DNA of 15,288 nt from Burkholderiales bacterium (GTDB lineage: Bacteria > Pseudomonadota > Gammaproteobacteria > Burkholderiales > Burkholderiaceae): assembly GCA_947447845.1 (NCBI GenBank), contig CANFNO010000019.1, positions 1 to 15,288 of the forward strand. The letters run 5' to 3'. A model generated the notes under the pieces. That model was not told the origin of the DNA. It did no database searches and saw nothing but the letters and a program-made list of their open reading frames with translations. The first letter of the stretch is position 1. Each line of letters opens with the position of its first letter. Below, one piece after another: positions 1 to 6,556 of this stretch. A program made the translations under genes and the position numbers.

Positions 1-1024
1 CGTAGCCACCGGTGAAGTTCAACTGGTGAAAGTCGTTACTCGGCGCGCTGCTAATCGTGTTGATGTTAGGCACCGTGAGCTTGCCCCAGTTCTGCCAGGT
101 CATGCCATCCACCTTGTTGCTAAAGAAGGAGCCGTAGTACCCCATCTGCATAAAGCTGTGCTCGCCGGTGTAGTGCATAGCCACGTCCACCTGCTCGGTG
201 CTTTGGTCAATCAGATCCGGAATGATATTGGTGATGTCGCTGCCGGTTTGCCGCGACGATGCACCCATGGGCTTCTGGCCATTTTTGTCCTCATGGCGAA
301 AATTGGTTTTGAGCTCCCAGCGGGGATCGACAAACACGCTAAAGCCGACATCCGTGCGTTTACGTTGCGTCGCCAATTCAACCTTATGAAAGGCTGGAGT
401 GTCTGCTGCCAACAACGCGTTGGAAGTGGCTTGCTGCGCCGGTGTGGGCAGGGTCGGCACACCCGCCACGATGGCGGGCGCTGCCGCCACATCCGGCGAC
501 AGGCCGCGTGCATTGGCCGTGGTGCCACTGATTCGGGGCACCACAGGCACCACCCAATTGCCCGGCAAGGTCAAGGTCTTGGTGCCAGTACCCTGATATG
601 GCGTCTGGTAACTATCGGATCGGTTGCGTCGAATTTCGTCGTAGTCCAGGTGCAGGCGGAAGCTACCTTGGCGGCCATACTCCACACGCAGATCGCGCGT
701 GTCCAGTCCCAGGTCATTGGCCTGCACACTCCAGCGCGTGGCGTCTTCGCTGTCGTAGCTTGCGCCACCACGCAAGTCCAGATTGCCCACACCATAGGCG
801 CCATCCTTTTGCAGACCGTTGTATTCCCCGGCCTTGAAAGAACTGCTACCCACGTAACCCACGCCCACCTCGACGCTGCTGCTGTGCTGCGTCAGCTCCA
901 TCGTCTCCGGGTTGGAGGCTGCGTCTGCAGCCTGTGTGCTTGAAACATGCGCCATGGTGAGCAGTGCAACGTGCACCGCCCAGCTCAATGCGCGAATAGA
1001 GAATGCCTTTTGGCAGATTTTCAT
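1..1024 (-). CDS. mtrB: MtrB/PioB-family decahaem-associated outer-membrane beta-barrel protein (partial, C-terminus off the window)
   Basis: Outer-membrane porin that in this family sheathes an MtrA-type decahaem cytochrome, so that electrons can cross the outer membrane. The reading frame is open from an ATG at 1024 to the window edge, giving 341 codons. The start is supported by a GGAG ribosome site 6 nt upstream. A signal peptide covers about residues 1-34 and ends near TQAADA. Family hallmarks follow in the expected order: GEYNGLQ, NLDLRGG, DLGLDTRDLRVEYGRQGSF and DYDEIRRNRSDSYQTPY. Alternating polar and aromatic stretches after that suit beta strands. It lies 18 nt behind the decahaem cytochrome gene, the usual pairing. 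The only cysteine in the visible part is C4, in the signal peptide, so the N-terminal CXXC of Shewanella MtrB is absent. That is expected of MtoB/PioB-type members linked to Fe(II) oxidation. The missing C-terminus should hold the rest of the barrel. Confidence 0.9.
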   Translation of the reverse strand, partial: MKICQKAFSIRALSWAVHVALLTMAHVSSTQAADAASNPETMELTQHSSSVEVGVGYVGSSSFKAGEYNGLQKDGAYGVGNLDLRGGASYDSEDATRWSVQANDLGLDTRDLRVEYGRQGSFRLHLDYDEIRRNRSDSYQTPYQGTGTKTLTLPGNWVVPVVPRISGTTANARGLSPDVAAAPAIVAGVPTLPTPAQQATSNALLAADTPAFHKVELATQRKRTDVGFSVFVDPRWELKTNFRHEDKNGQKPMGASSRQTGSDITNIIPDLIDQSTEQVDVAMHYTGEHSFMQMGYYGSFFSNKVDGMTWQNWGKLTVPNINTISSAPSNDFHQLNFTGGY

Positions 1025-1042
1025 AATGGTCTCCTTTGGCGC

Positions 1043-2017
1043 TCAACGCAGGTATTTGGAGCCAGCCACATGGTTCGAACCATGGACCAACACGTGACAG
1101 TTCATGCAGTTGCGCCCGTTTAGCTGGGCCCTGGCGGCTGCCGTGGCCAAAGGTGCATTGCCATTGACGGTGGTGACGTTGCCTCCCTGCAAGTTGGCAC
1201 CACTGTTGACTTGGTTGGAATGGTCGCCGCTGTGGCAGTCCTGGCACAACCAGGGTGCACGCTGCTTGAGCAACGCGGGGTTTACCGAGCCATGAGGCGT
1301 ATGGCAATTGCTGCAGTCATCTGTCACCGGGCCGTGCTCCCACAAGTAGGGGCCGCGTTTTTCAGCATGGCAGCTGTAGCAGGTCTCATTCACCGTGCGC
1401 TTGACCAGCAAATGACTGGCGGTGGAGCCATGCGGGTTGTGGCAGTCGCTGCAGCCGATCTGACCTGCGGCAATCGGGTGCGTCGAGGTGCGGTGAATTT
1501 GCGCACGCTGATCCTTGTGGCAGGTGAAGCACACCTCGGGCTGAGTCTGCTTGCTCAGGACCGGGTCATTGCGCACGTGCACCTTGTGGCAGTCTGCGCA
1601 TACGACGTCGCGCCCCTCGTGCTCGCTACCTGCCCAATGTGCACGGGCACCACTCTTGTGGCAGTTGAGGCAGGTGCCGGTCTGCAAAGCGGACTCTGAG
1701 GGTGGATAGACACCACCGTGGCCAAACTGCACGTCCGTGGCGGCGCGACCTTTTTGGTCGGGGTCACCCTTCATGTGCTTTTCACTCGCACCGTGGCAAG
1801 ACTGGCAAGTGGGGGTGCGTGCGTCAGCCTTCACGCCGTGGCGAGTCTGGTAGATGGAGAGCACCGGCTTGTTTTCCGTGTGGTCGTGGCAACGTGTGCA
1901 CACCGCGTCTTGCTGCAAGGCCTCTGCAGCCGTTGCTGCGTGGGCCTGCGGCGCGGCTAGCAAGCCGACCGCCATGGAGGCCGCCAGCAGCCAGTTTCTA
2001 CAATGCATAAATTTCAT
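1043..2017 (-). CDS. mtrA: Periplasmic decahaem c-type cytochrome, MtrA/MtoA/DmsE family
   Basis: Electron-carrying cytochrome that spans the MtrB-type barrel and links periplasmic carriers to the cell surface. The 324-residue product, close to the roughly 330 of MtrA, has a Sec signal peptide over residues 1-27 (cleavage near QAHA). It carries exactly ten CXXCH haem sites, with first cysteines at residues 40, 71, 116, 140, 163, 189, 213, 235, 258 and 304. Many extra histidines between them (for example in SEHEG and NPHG) can supply bis-His ligation. The gene starts 24 nt after the small cytochrome c gene and ends 18 nt before the mtrB-type gene, so it belongs to the same transcript. A second Met at residue 4 is a possible start, but the first gives the better n-region and has AGGGA upstream. 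Sequence alone does not tell whether electrons flow inwards (metal oxidation) or outwards (metal or DMSO reduction). The neighbouring mof operon favours oxidation. Confidence 0.93.
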   Translation of the reverse strand: MKFMHCRNWLLAASMAVGLLAAPQAHAATAAEALQQDAVCTRCHDHTENKPVLSIYQTRHGVKADARTPTCQSCHGASEKHMKGDPDQKGRAATDVQFGHGGVYPPSESALQTGTCLNCHKSGARAHWAGSEHEGRDVVCADCHKVHVRNDPVLSKQTQPEVCFTCHKDQRAQIHRTSTHPIAAGQIGCSDCHNPHGSTASHLLVKRTVNETCYSCHAEKRGPYLWEHGPVTDDCSNCHTPHGSVNPALLKQRAPWLCQDCHSGDHSNQVNSGANLQGGNVTTVNGNAPLATAAARAQLNGRNCMNCHVLVHGSNHVAGSKYLR

Positions 2018-2041
2018 TTTTAAATCCCTGAAGGGCAGTCT

Positions 2042-2380
2042 TTACAAAGTAAGAATCCAGGCCACGAGGTTCTTGATTTCCACGGGGTCTTTGCTCTTGA
2101 CGATCTTGTGGTTCTCTTCATGACCATCGTCGAACTTGACCTTCTCGCCGGATGTGATGTGAAAAATCAGCTTCTCTTCCGCGTCGGGTTTGCCCCGGTA
2201 CTTGACCGCAATGTCATGCCAGGAGGTGGACTCCTTTTTCTGGTCGATCATGTGGCACTTGAAGCAATTGCTCTGCTTGGCCAGCTTCTCCGCACTGGCC
2301 GCATCAGCCGCCTGTGCCTGTGAAGCCAGCGCCACAAGCGACACGCACAGCAGGCGGGAAAACATCTTTGGAATCTTCAT
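2042..2380 (-). CDS. Small exported monohaem cytochrome c
   Basis: Probable periplasmic shuttle carrying electrons between the decahaem cytochrome and inner-membrane or respiratory partners, a role like that proposed for MtoD in Sideroxydans. The product has 112 residues: a signal peptide over about residues 1-24 (ending QAQA), then one haem site, CFKCH, at 39-43, followed by a short class I-like fold rich in lysine. The start chosen at 2380 (MKIPKMF) begins the signal peptide. The open frame continues upstream, but that extension overlaps the b561 gene and has no signal-like sequence. The only Met after the haem site is the residue directly following its His, so the usual distal Met ligand is absent. 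His54, His74, His87 or His91 may act instead. The gene lies 22 nt after the b561 gene and 24 nt before the decahaem gene. Confidence 0.87.
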   Translation of the reverse strand: MKIPKMFSRLLCVSLVALASQAQAADAASAEKLAKQSNCFKCHMIDQKKESTSWHDIAVKYRGKPDAEEKLIFHITSGEKVKFDDGHEENHKIVKSKDPVEIKNLVAWILTL

Positions 2381-2402
2381 CTCTAAACTTTCTTTACTTG
2401 GC

Positions 2403-3035
2403 TTATTTGGCTTGTTTGGCAATTCCGCGACGACCGCGCAGTGCGCCGGGCGCGAGTTCGGGCAGTTTTTGTGATTTTTCAGGCAACATGGCCCACAGCA
2501 CTGCATCGCGGCGGATGAAGTGGTGGAACAAGGCTGCCCCCACATGCATCACCACCATGCCCAGAAGAATCCATGCACCCAGGGCGTGGTAATCCGACAA
2601 GGTATCGGCCCACTCGCTGTCCACCTCAGATATCCAAGGCAAGGGAATCAAGCCAAAGAGACGCACGCTCAAGTTGTGCGCGTTGGTAGCGGCCCAACCC
2701 AGCAGAGGCAAGGCAACCAGCGTTGCGTACAGCATCCAGTGCGCGCCCTTGGCGGCCAGCTGCAACAAAACCGGCATACCATGCATGTGATTGGCCATGC
2801 CGTGGCGTTGGCGCACATAAAGTCGCACCGCAACTGCCAGCATGATGAGTAAGCCGCACTGCCGATGCATATCCAACAAGAACATGCGCCAGAACTTGTC
2901 GCCTATTTCTTCGCGAAGCAGAACGGAGACCACCGCAATCACGATGCACAGCACGGTGCCCCAATGCAATGCAATCGTTAGTGGATGGTGCTTTTTGAGT
3001 CCCCGATAAAGTGGCAGGGATTGATCAGTTTTCAT
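2403..3035 (-). CDS. Cytochrome b561 family, four-helix dihaem inner-membrane protein
   Basis: Inner-membrane di-haem b protein that exchanges electrons between the quinone pool and periplasmic cytochromes. The product has 210 residues. Four hydrophobic helices lie at about residues 19-40, 55-72, 92-112 and 143-170. Candidate haem ligands are His24 (IALHWG), the His in DMHRQCG, the His in GAHWML, and His residues in DYHALGAW and VMHVGAALFHH, as in the family. The frame is open to a GTG at 3065. I chose the ATG at 3035 because a GGAAAGGAAA purine stretch sits just upstream and the protein then begins MKTDQSLPLYRGLKKHHPLT, usual for the family. As first gene of the operon it takes the place that CymA/NapC-type tetrahaem quinol dehydrogenases hold in Shewanella and Sideroxydans clusters. 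The direction of electron flow is inferred. Confidence 0.88.
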   Translation of the reverse strand: MKTDQSLPLYRGLKKHHPLTIALHWGTVLCIVIAVVSVLLREEIGDKFWRMFLLDMHRQCGLLIMLAVAVRLYVRQRHGMANHMHGMPVLLQLAAKGAHWMLYATLVALPLLGWAATNAHNLSVRLFGLIPLPWISEVDSEWADTLSDYHALGAWILLGMVVMHVGAALFHHFIRRDAVLWAMLPEKSQKLPELAPGALRGRRGIAKQAK

Positions 3036-3219
3036 GGTGCGGTTTCCTTTCCTGAGTGGCATCACGAAGCGTCTGTATCAAATTGGTGCACCGCACAAAG
3101 ACGGCTGCCAGATACAAATTTTTTCGCAATGGTGTTGACCAAGCTCAATGTTATTGGCGCTCGGTTTACACAAAAGGTGGGTCAACCCGCAAATGGAATA
3201 GGGTGATTGCTACTTCTTT

Positions 3220-3239
3220 TGACCCATTTATAGGGGTCA
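3220..3239 (-). promoter_or_regulatory. Inverted repeat enclosing a -10-like TATAAA (candidate operator/promoter of the b561-mtrAB operon)
   Basis: The arms TGACCC and GGGTCA match over 6 bp and are separated by 8 nt. Read on the minus strand the spacer contains TATAAA (3227-3232), a good -10 element pointing at the b561 gene. No good -35 stands 16-18 nt upstream (the hexamers there read like CATAAG), which would suit an activator-dependent promoter. The 5' untranslated leader would be about 180 nt. This is pattern reading only. Confidence 0.3.
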
Positions 3240-3277
3240 TGGATAGAGTCTTATGAAATTCTTAAGACAGCCGCAAA

Positions 3278-3398
3278 GTGCGCATTTTTATTCTGCAAAT
3301 ATAGAAAATATGCGACTTTTGAAAGTCCAATAGCTAATTTTTGGCGTGTATTTATTTGGTGCCAGAATCGTGCATTTTGGTGCGCATTTTGGTGCGCA
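3278..3398. repeat. Three GTGCGCA repeats, two of them extended to GTGCGCATTTT
   Basis: GTGCGCA occurs at 3278-3284, 3380-3386 and 3392-3398. The first two copies are followed by TTTT. The unit GCATTTTGGTGC is directly repeated in tandem at 3372-3383 and 3384-3395. The repeats lie 240-365 nt upstream of the b561 start, in the likely control region. The tandem period of 12 bp does not match a helical turn exactly, so they could be a multi-site operator or simply a local duplication. Confidence 0.4.
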
Positions 3399-3441
3399 AA
3401 GGCACGGTCGAAACTGCAGACCGCATGCTCGGTACGGACAG

Positions 3442-3807
3442 TTACAGCCCGGCCCAATCCGACGCTTGCTCCAGGGAGTCGAAGGTTTCTGCTTCGTGCA
3501 GCATTTCGCCAGTTGCCACTGCATTGGCGATCTGCGAACGTATTTCGGGGATTAGATTGACAAACGCATACTTGATGCGTGGGTTGGAAAAGTGGCCACC
3601 AATTCTCAGGGCATTGATGTCACGCATCTGGCTTTGCGTTAGTCCACGGTATTCGGCACCGGTGTAGTCAGACACCACATAGCGCAAAACGGTGAAGTCA
3701 GGATCCTCATGTACCTGTTGCTCCGACCTAAGCACGTCCTCATAGGTCACCACGCCTGAAAAGCGTTTGACAACCCCGTGCTTATATCGTTCGATTTTGT
3801 ATGCCAT
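3442..3807 (-). CDS. Small cytosolic protein, possibly SpoIIAA/STAS-like
   Basis: The product has 121 residues with no signal peptide or membrane segment. I do not recognise it firmly. The pattern near the N-terminus (a KRFSGVVTYEDV strand-turn-helix at about residues 14-25, then DPDFTVLRYVVSDYTGAE at about 35-52) resembles SpoIIAA/STAS-like proteins of the SEC14 type, in which a short beta sheet with a conserved Asp packs against helices. The ATG at 3807 follows a GGTGGAAG stretch; its spacing to the ATG is short. Codon use and a clean frame support a real gene. It lies between the PsiF-like region and the electron-conduit operon on the same strand. Whether it regulates either is unknown. 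Confidence 0.7.
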   Translation of the reverse strand: MAYKIERYKHGVVKRFSGVVTYEDVLRSEQQVHEDPDFTVLRYVVSDYTGAEYRGLTQSQMRDINALRIGGHFSNPRIKYAFVNLIPEIRSQIANAVATGEMLHEAETFDSLEQASDWAGL

Positions 3808-3902
3808 CTTCCACCATTTTTATTGCTAAAAATGTTAACGGAAGTGGTCACACGAGGGTACTGTGTTTACCCTTAATTTGAGTGGCTCAAATTCTCTAAA
3901 GG

Positions 3903-4100
3903 CTATTTAGCCTTATTTTCCAATTCGGCTCTATCCCATAGACGCCACATCTCTTCGTCAGTGCTTTCTATCGCAGCTGGAAGTGGGATTGATCTTACGA
4001 ACTGTCGCCGTTCCACAAGGGCAACGGCCTCTTGCTCGGAAAGCTGGGGTGCATCCGACGCTTTTGCAACCAGGTCTGGGTGACGATACGAGAATTTCAT
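3903..4100 (-). CDS. Short hypothetical protein
   Basis: The product has 65 residues from the ATG at 4100. A TTG two codons upstream (4106) could also start it. I do not recognise it. It is charged, has no hydrophobic segment, and consists of a middle helix (SEQEAVALVERRQFV) and an acidic-basic C-terminal helix ending in WDRAELENKAK. No convincing ribosome site stands in front of the ATG. The 95-nt gap to the 121-residue gene leaves room for a separate promoter. It could be a small DNA-binding or antitoxin-like protein, but nothing here proves that; it may also not be expressed. Confidence 0.45.
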   Translation of the reverse strand: MKFSYRHPDLVAKASDAPQLSEQEAVALVERRQFVRSIPLPAAIESTDEEMWRLWDRAELENKAK

Positions 4101-4261
4101 GGGCAAAAGTTTATGACTTCAGCACCTCAAAATCCATCCCCCATTCGAGGGATTTTCATTGCCTTTTCGATTTCAAAAGAAGAAACGGCAATCAGTCAAT
4201 TCCATGGTTATTTATGCAACGAGCCCAGGTCAGAAATGGACCTTTTCACAGGCTTGGCTAC

Positions 4262-4291
4262 CCCTTCGCGCACACAAGTGCGCGCGAAGGG
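4262..4291. terminator. Hairpin downstream of the psiF-family gene
   Basis: CCCTTCGCGC (4262-4271) pairs perfectly with GCGCGAAGGG (4282-4291) around a 10-nt loop. An alternative fold extends the stem to 12 bp with a 2-nt bulge and an ACAA loop. It starts 25 nt after the stop codon of the psiF-family gene on the minus strand. Neither side has a U-run, so it may stabilise the mRNA end or act as a weak terminator instead of a classic intrinsic one. Confidence 0.5.
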
Positions 4292-4316
4292 AATACCCAA
4301 GCTTTGTTCAGTGAAA

Positions 4317-4529
4317 TTACTGAGCAGCAGCAGCCTTCAGACACTTCACCATGAATTGCTTCTTGGCGGCGCCTTCAAGCTTTTGTGCAGTCGCTTGTTG
4401 TTGGCATTGCAGGCCTTGGCTCTTTTTGTCCTGCGAGTTGGCCTGGGCAGCAGTTGCAGGTGCAACATCAGCAGCCATGACAGCGAAGGAAGCCAGCATG
4501 CCAGCGCCAAGGATTAGTTTCTTCAACAT
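4317..4529 (-). CDS. PsiF-family small exported protein
   Basis: The 70-residue product has a clear Sec signal peptide (MLKKLILGAGMLASFAVMAA), an Ala/Gln-rich linker, and one PsiF-type repeat at about residues 38-65. The repeat has Cys42 and Cys63 placed to form a disulfide and the typical LEGAAKKQFMVKCLK end. E. coli PsiF is phosphate-starvation inducible and its biochemical role is unknown; it usually has two repeats, whereas this one has one. The ATG at 4529 is supported by GAAAGG about 9 nt upstream. The gene lies about 150 nt downstream of mofC. The palindrome at 4659-4672 in that gap may belong to its control region. A link to metal oxidation is only positional. Confidence 0.82.
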   Translation of the reverse strand: MLKKLILGAGMLASFAVMAADVAPATAAQANSQDKKSQGLQCQQQATAQKLEGAAKKQFMVKCLKAAAAQ

Positions 4530-4658
4530 GATAAATACCTTTCAAAAAATAAAATGAACCTACTTTATTGGCAGCGAGCGCAATGACGCCAGCAGCACTT
4601 CCGAACTTGCAAACCCAACGATTCGCATCCAATGCCCACCCGATGCATAGCGCATTCC

Positions 4659-4672
4659 AAGTTGAGCAACTT
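4659..4672. promoter_or_regulatory. Palindrome AAGTTG-AG-CAACTT between mofC and the psiF-family gene
   Basis: A perfect 6-bp inverted repeat with a 2-nt centre lies 9 nt downstream of the mofC stop and about 130 nt upstream of the psiF-family start. The 2-nt centre is too short for an RNA hairpin loop without losing pairs, so a dimeric protein site is more likely than a terminator. There is no U-run. The role is unproven. Confidence 0.3.
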
Positions 4673-4681
4673 CGCGGGTCA

Positions 4682-6556
4682 TCATGGAACAATCCATTCT
4701 GATTCCGCTACAACACTTTTGCCGTCACCAGCAAAGCGCACGATGTAAGCACCTTTGGACGCAAACCGCTGGCCCGGCGCCAAACTCAATCGCGGGTAAA
4801 CCGTGGTGCCTTCACGTTTGATTAACACCTGTGCCGTTTGGCCAGGCATCGGCCGTGGCGACTTGCGCGCTTCGGGCGTGGCGAGTCGGGCCATAGCGCC
4901 TTGAGCACCACCCACTCCACCTTTGTTGTACCTTGCCGTAGACAACTCGCGTGCCTCGTCTTCGGCTTTTGCGCCTTCGCGCAGACTCAGCATGTTCTCG
5001 GCCCGTTCAATCAGGTACTCGACATGCACGTTGTCCAGCATGTCTGTCAGCGTTTCGGTGAGATAGCTCATCGCAAAATACACCTCGGACTGCAGCGCTT
5101 CCTCGCGCAACTCCAGCTTGACGACCTTCAACCATGAGTTGAAGTAGAACAAGCCCGCACCCCGCTTTTCAGGCAACTGGTAGGGATAAACCAAACGTAC
5201 TGCCGATTTCCAGGCACCTTGCAATGGCGCATTCTCAGCGGCTGCCATGCGTGCTGAAAGGAACACCTTACCTTTGGGTACGGCCACTGCATTCAGTGCC
5301 GGCACATCCGCTTCGGGCCACCACAGCATGACGGCATCATTGGGCCCCACATCGGCCAACGCACGCGACAAACTGGCAGCGTCAGTCGCATCGACGCTGC
5401 GTGTCAAAACCGGGATCTTTTGCTTGGCACTTGCCAATAGCGTCTGCAACTGCGTGGCACCGGCCCGTCCGGCGGAGTCACCGCGATGCAATTGAATCAG
5501 GCGGGCAGGTTTTGCAGTACCCAGGTGCTGCGCCAGCACTTCCGCTTCCAGGGCCACGCCATCCGAAAAATACAACGAATAAAAGTCCTTGCTGGCGCTC
5601 ACCGGAGGTGCATCCGTACTGGGGAACCAGCAGGCCACCTTTTGCCGTTCGCAAAAATCATGCACAGGCATCCATTGCCCTGCACCCAGACCGGACACCA
5701 GTGCAAACACCGGTTGCGCGCGGAAACGTTCTTCAAGCTGCGCAGCCCAGGTCTGGGGCTCGCCTTGCAATTCCCACACGTCCAGTTCCCAGAACCGGTT
5801 GGTGTTGAACATCATTTCTGCGGCGGTGCTCATGGTGCGCATACGCGGTGCAAAATTGCCGTTCTTCTGGTTGACGGCGGCCTTGATGGTCTCCAAAAAA
5901 ACCTTCTTGCGCTGGGGGCTCACGTCCGGGGTGATGACGGTTGCGAAATGAATCACCCGTGCATCCACGCCGGGCGACCACTTGACTGACAACGTGCGCA
6001 GGTAGGAGGCAAGACCGCGTACGTCTGCGTCACTGAAATCAAAGCGCGGCATGATGGGGCTGAGTTCGCGCCCACTCATGTGTTGGCCCTGACGCAATGC
6101 AGCCGCAAAACTCTGCAGGTCAAAAGGCTCGTGCTGTTGATTGAAATTCTTGATATTGCGGAAATTCATGGAGACCACGGCACGCTGGTCACCACCAAAT
6201 ATAAAGCGACCCGCGATGGGTGCAACCTGGTCGATTCCCTCGACCGATCCGAGACCACTGCGCCGATGGCAGCTTACACAAGCAACCGGGGCACCTTGGA
6301 GCTCTACTCCGCCAAAACGCACACCCGTAATGGGTTTGCCATTGGCACCAATTCCTTCGAGATAAATCTTGCGACCAATCTCCACATCCTCTTGAGAAAC
6401 CACCCCAGCCAGCGATTGCTCACCACCGGGGGGTCCTGTTCTATCTCCTGCTTCAGCCATGGCCGAGGCAGGCATCGCAGCAAAAGCCGACGTACTCAGG
6501 CCAACGGCCAACAGGCCGAGAACCACAAAACGCCGGAATGCTTTAACGAGAATCAT
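4682..6556 (-). CDS. mofC: MofC: exported cytochrome c / periplasmic-binding-protein-like fusion
   Basis: Last gene of the mof operon. In Leptothrix discophora the third mof gene was described as encoding a c-type haem-binding protein, which matches. The product has 624 residues: signal peptide about 1-27 (ending SAFA), then a cytochrome c domain at about 55-190 with haem site CVSCH at 93-97 and probable distal ligand Met169 in SPIMPRF. From about 200 to 500 comes an alpha/beta region resembling type I periplasmic-binding proteins of branched-chain amino-acid transporters. A Pro/Ala-rich linker and a short beta-rich tail (VLIKREGTTVYPRLSLAPGQ) follow. No permease or ATPase gene accompanies it here, so the binding domain probably senses or docks instead of feeding a transporter. 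Its ATG overlaps the mofB stop as ATGA, which implies translational coupling. It may pass electrons to or from the oxidase; that is inference. Confidence 0.85.
   Translation of the reverse strand: MILVKAFRRFVVLGLLAVGLSTSAFAAMPASAMAEAGDRTGPPGGEQSLAGVVSQEDVEIGRKIYLEGIGANGKPITGVRFGGVELQGAPVACVSCHRRSGLGSVEGIDQVAPIAGRFIFGGDQRAVVSMNFRNIKNFNQQHEPFDLQSFAAALRQGQHMSGRELSPIMPRFDFSDADVRGLASYLRTLSVKWSPGVDARVIHFATVITPDVSPQRKKVFLETIKAAVNQKNGNFAPRMRTMSTAAEMMFNTNRFWELDVWELQGEPQTWAAQLEERFRAQPVFALVSGLGAGQWMPVHDFCERQKVACWFPSTDAPPVSASKDFYSLYFSDGVALEAEVLAQHLGTAKPARLIQLHRGDSAGRAGATQLQTLLASAKQKIPVLTRSVDATDAASLSRALADVGPNDAVMLWWPEADVPALNAVAVPKGKVFLSARMAAAENAPLQGAWKSAVRLVYPYQLPEKRGAGLFYFNSWLKVVKLELREEALQSEVYFAMSYLTETLTDMLDNVHVEYLIERAENMLSLREGAKAEDEARELSTARYNKGGVGGAQGAMARLATPEARKSPRPMPGQTAQVLIKREGTTVYPRLSLAPGQRFASKGAYIVRFAGDGKSVVAESEWIVP

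Larger units (their letters stand above)
3036..3441. other. Intergenic control region upstream of the b561-cytochrome operon
   Basis: This 406-nt AT-rich stretch holds no credible gene. It separates the 121-residue protein gene from the b561 operon and should carry the operon promoter. Visible structure is a set of GTGCGCA repeats (3278-3398), a palindrome GACTTT-TG-AAAGTC at 3314-3327, and an inverted repeat TGACCC-N8-GGGTCA at 3220-3239. I see no U-rich hairpin that would end the upstream transcript, so read-through from the 121-residue gene is possible. Confidence 0.6.

Noticed and set aside
26..943. A 305-codon plus-strand open frame at the left edge
   Set aside because: It is antisense to the MtrB-type gene, whose minus-strand frame is open to the edge and carries the family motifs. 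The plus-strand translation shows no recognisable protein.
1075..1085. GGTTCGAACC palindrome resembling a tRNA T-arm sequence
   Set aside because: It lies inside the decahaem cytochrome reading frame (GSNHVAG), matches no longer part of the tRNA-Ser 3' end, and is not an attachment-site copy.
2381..2545. N-terminal extension of the small cytochrome c to 167 residues
   Set aside because: The extension overlaps the end of the b561 gene and lacks a signal peptide; the start at 2380 opens directly into one.
4468..4692. A 74-codon minus-strand frame bridging mofC and the psiF-family gene
   Set aside because: It overlaps the mofC stop and the psiF signal-peptide region in another frame and shows no family-like sequence.
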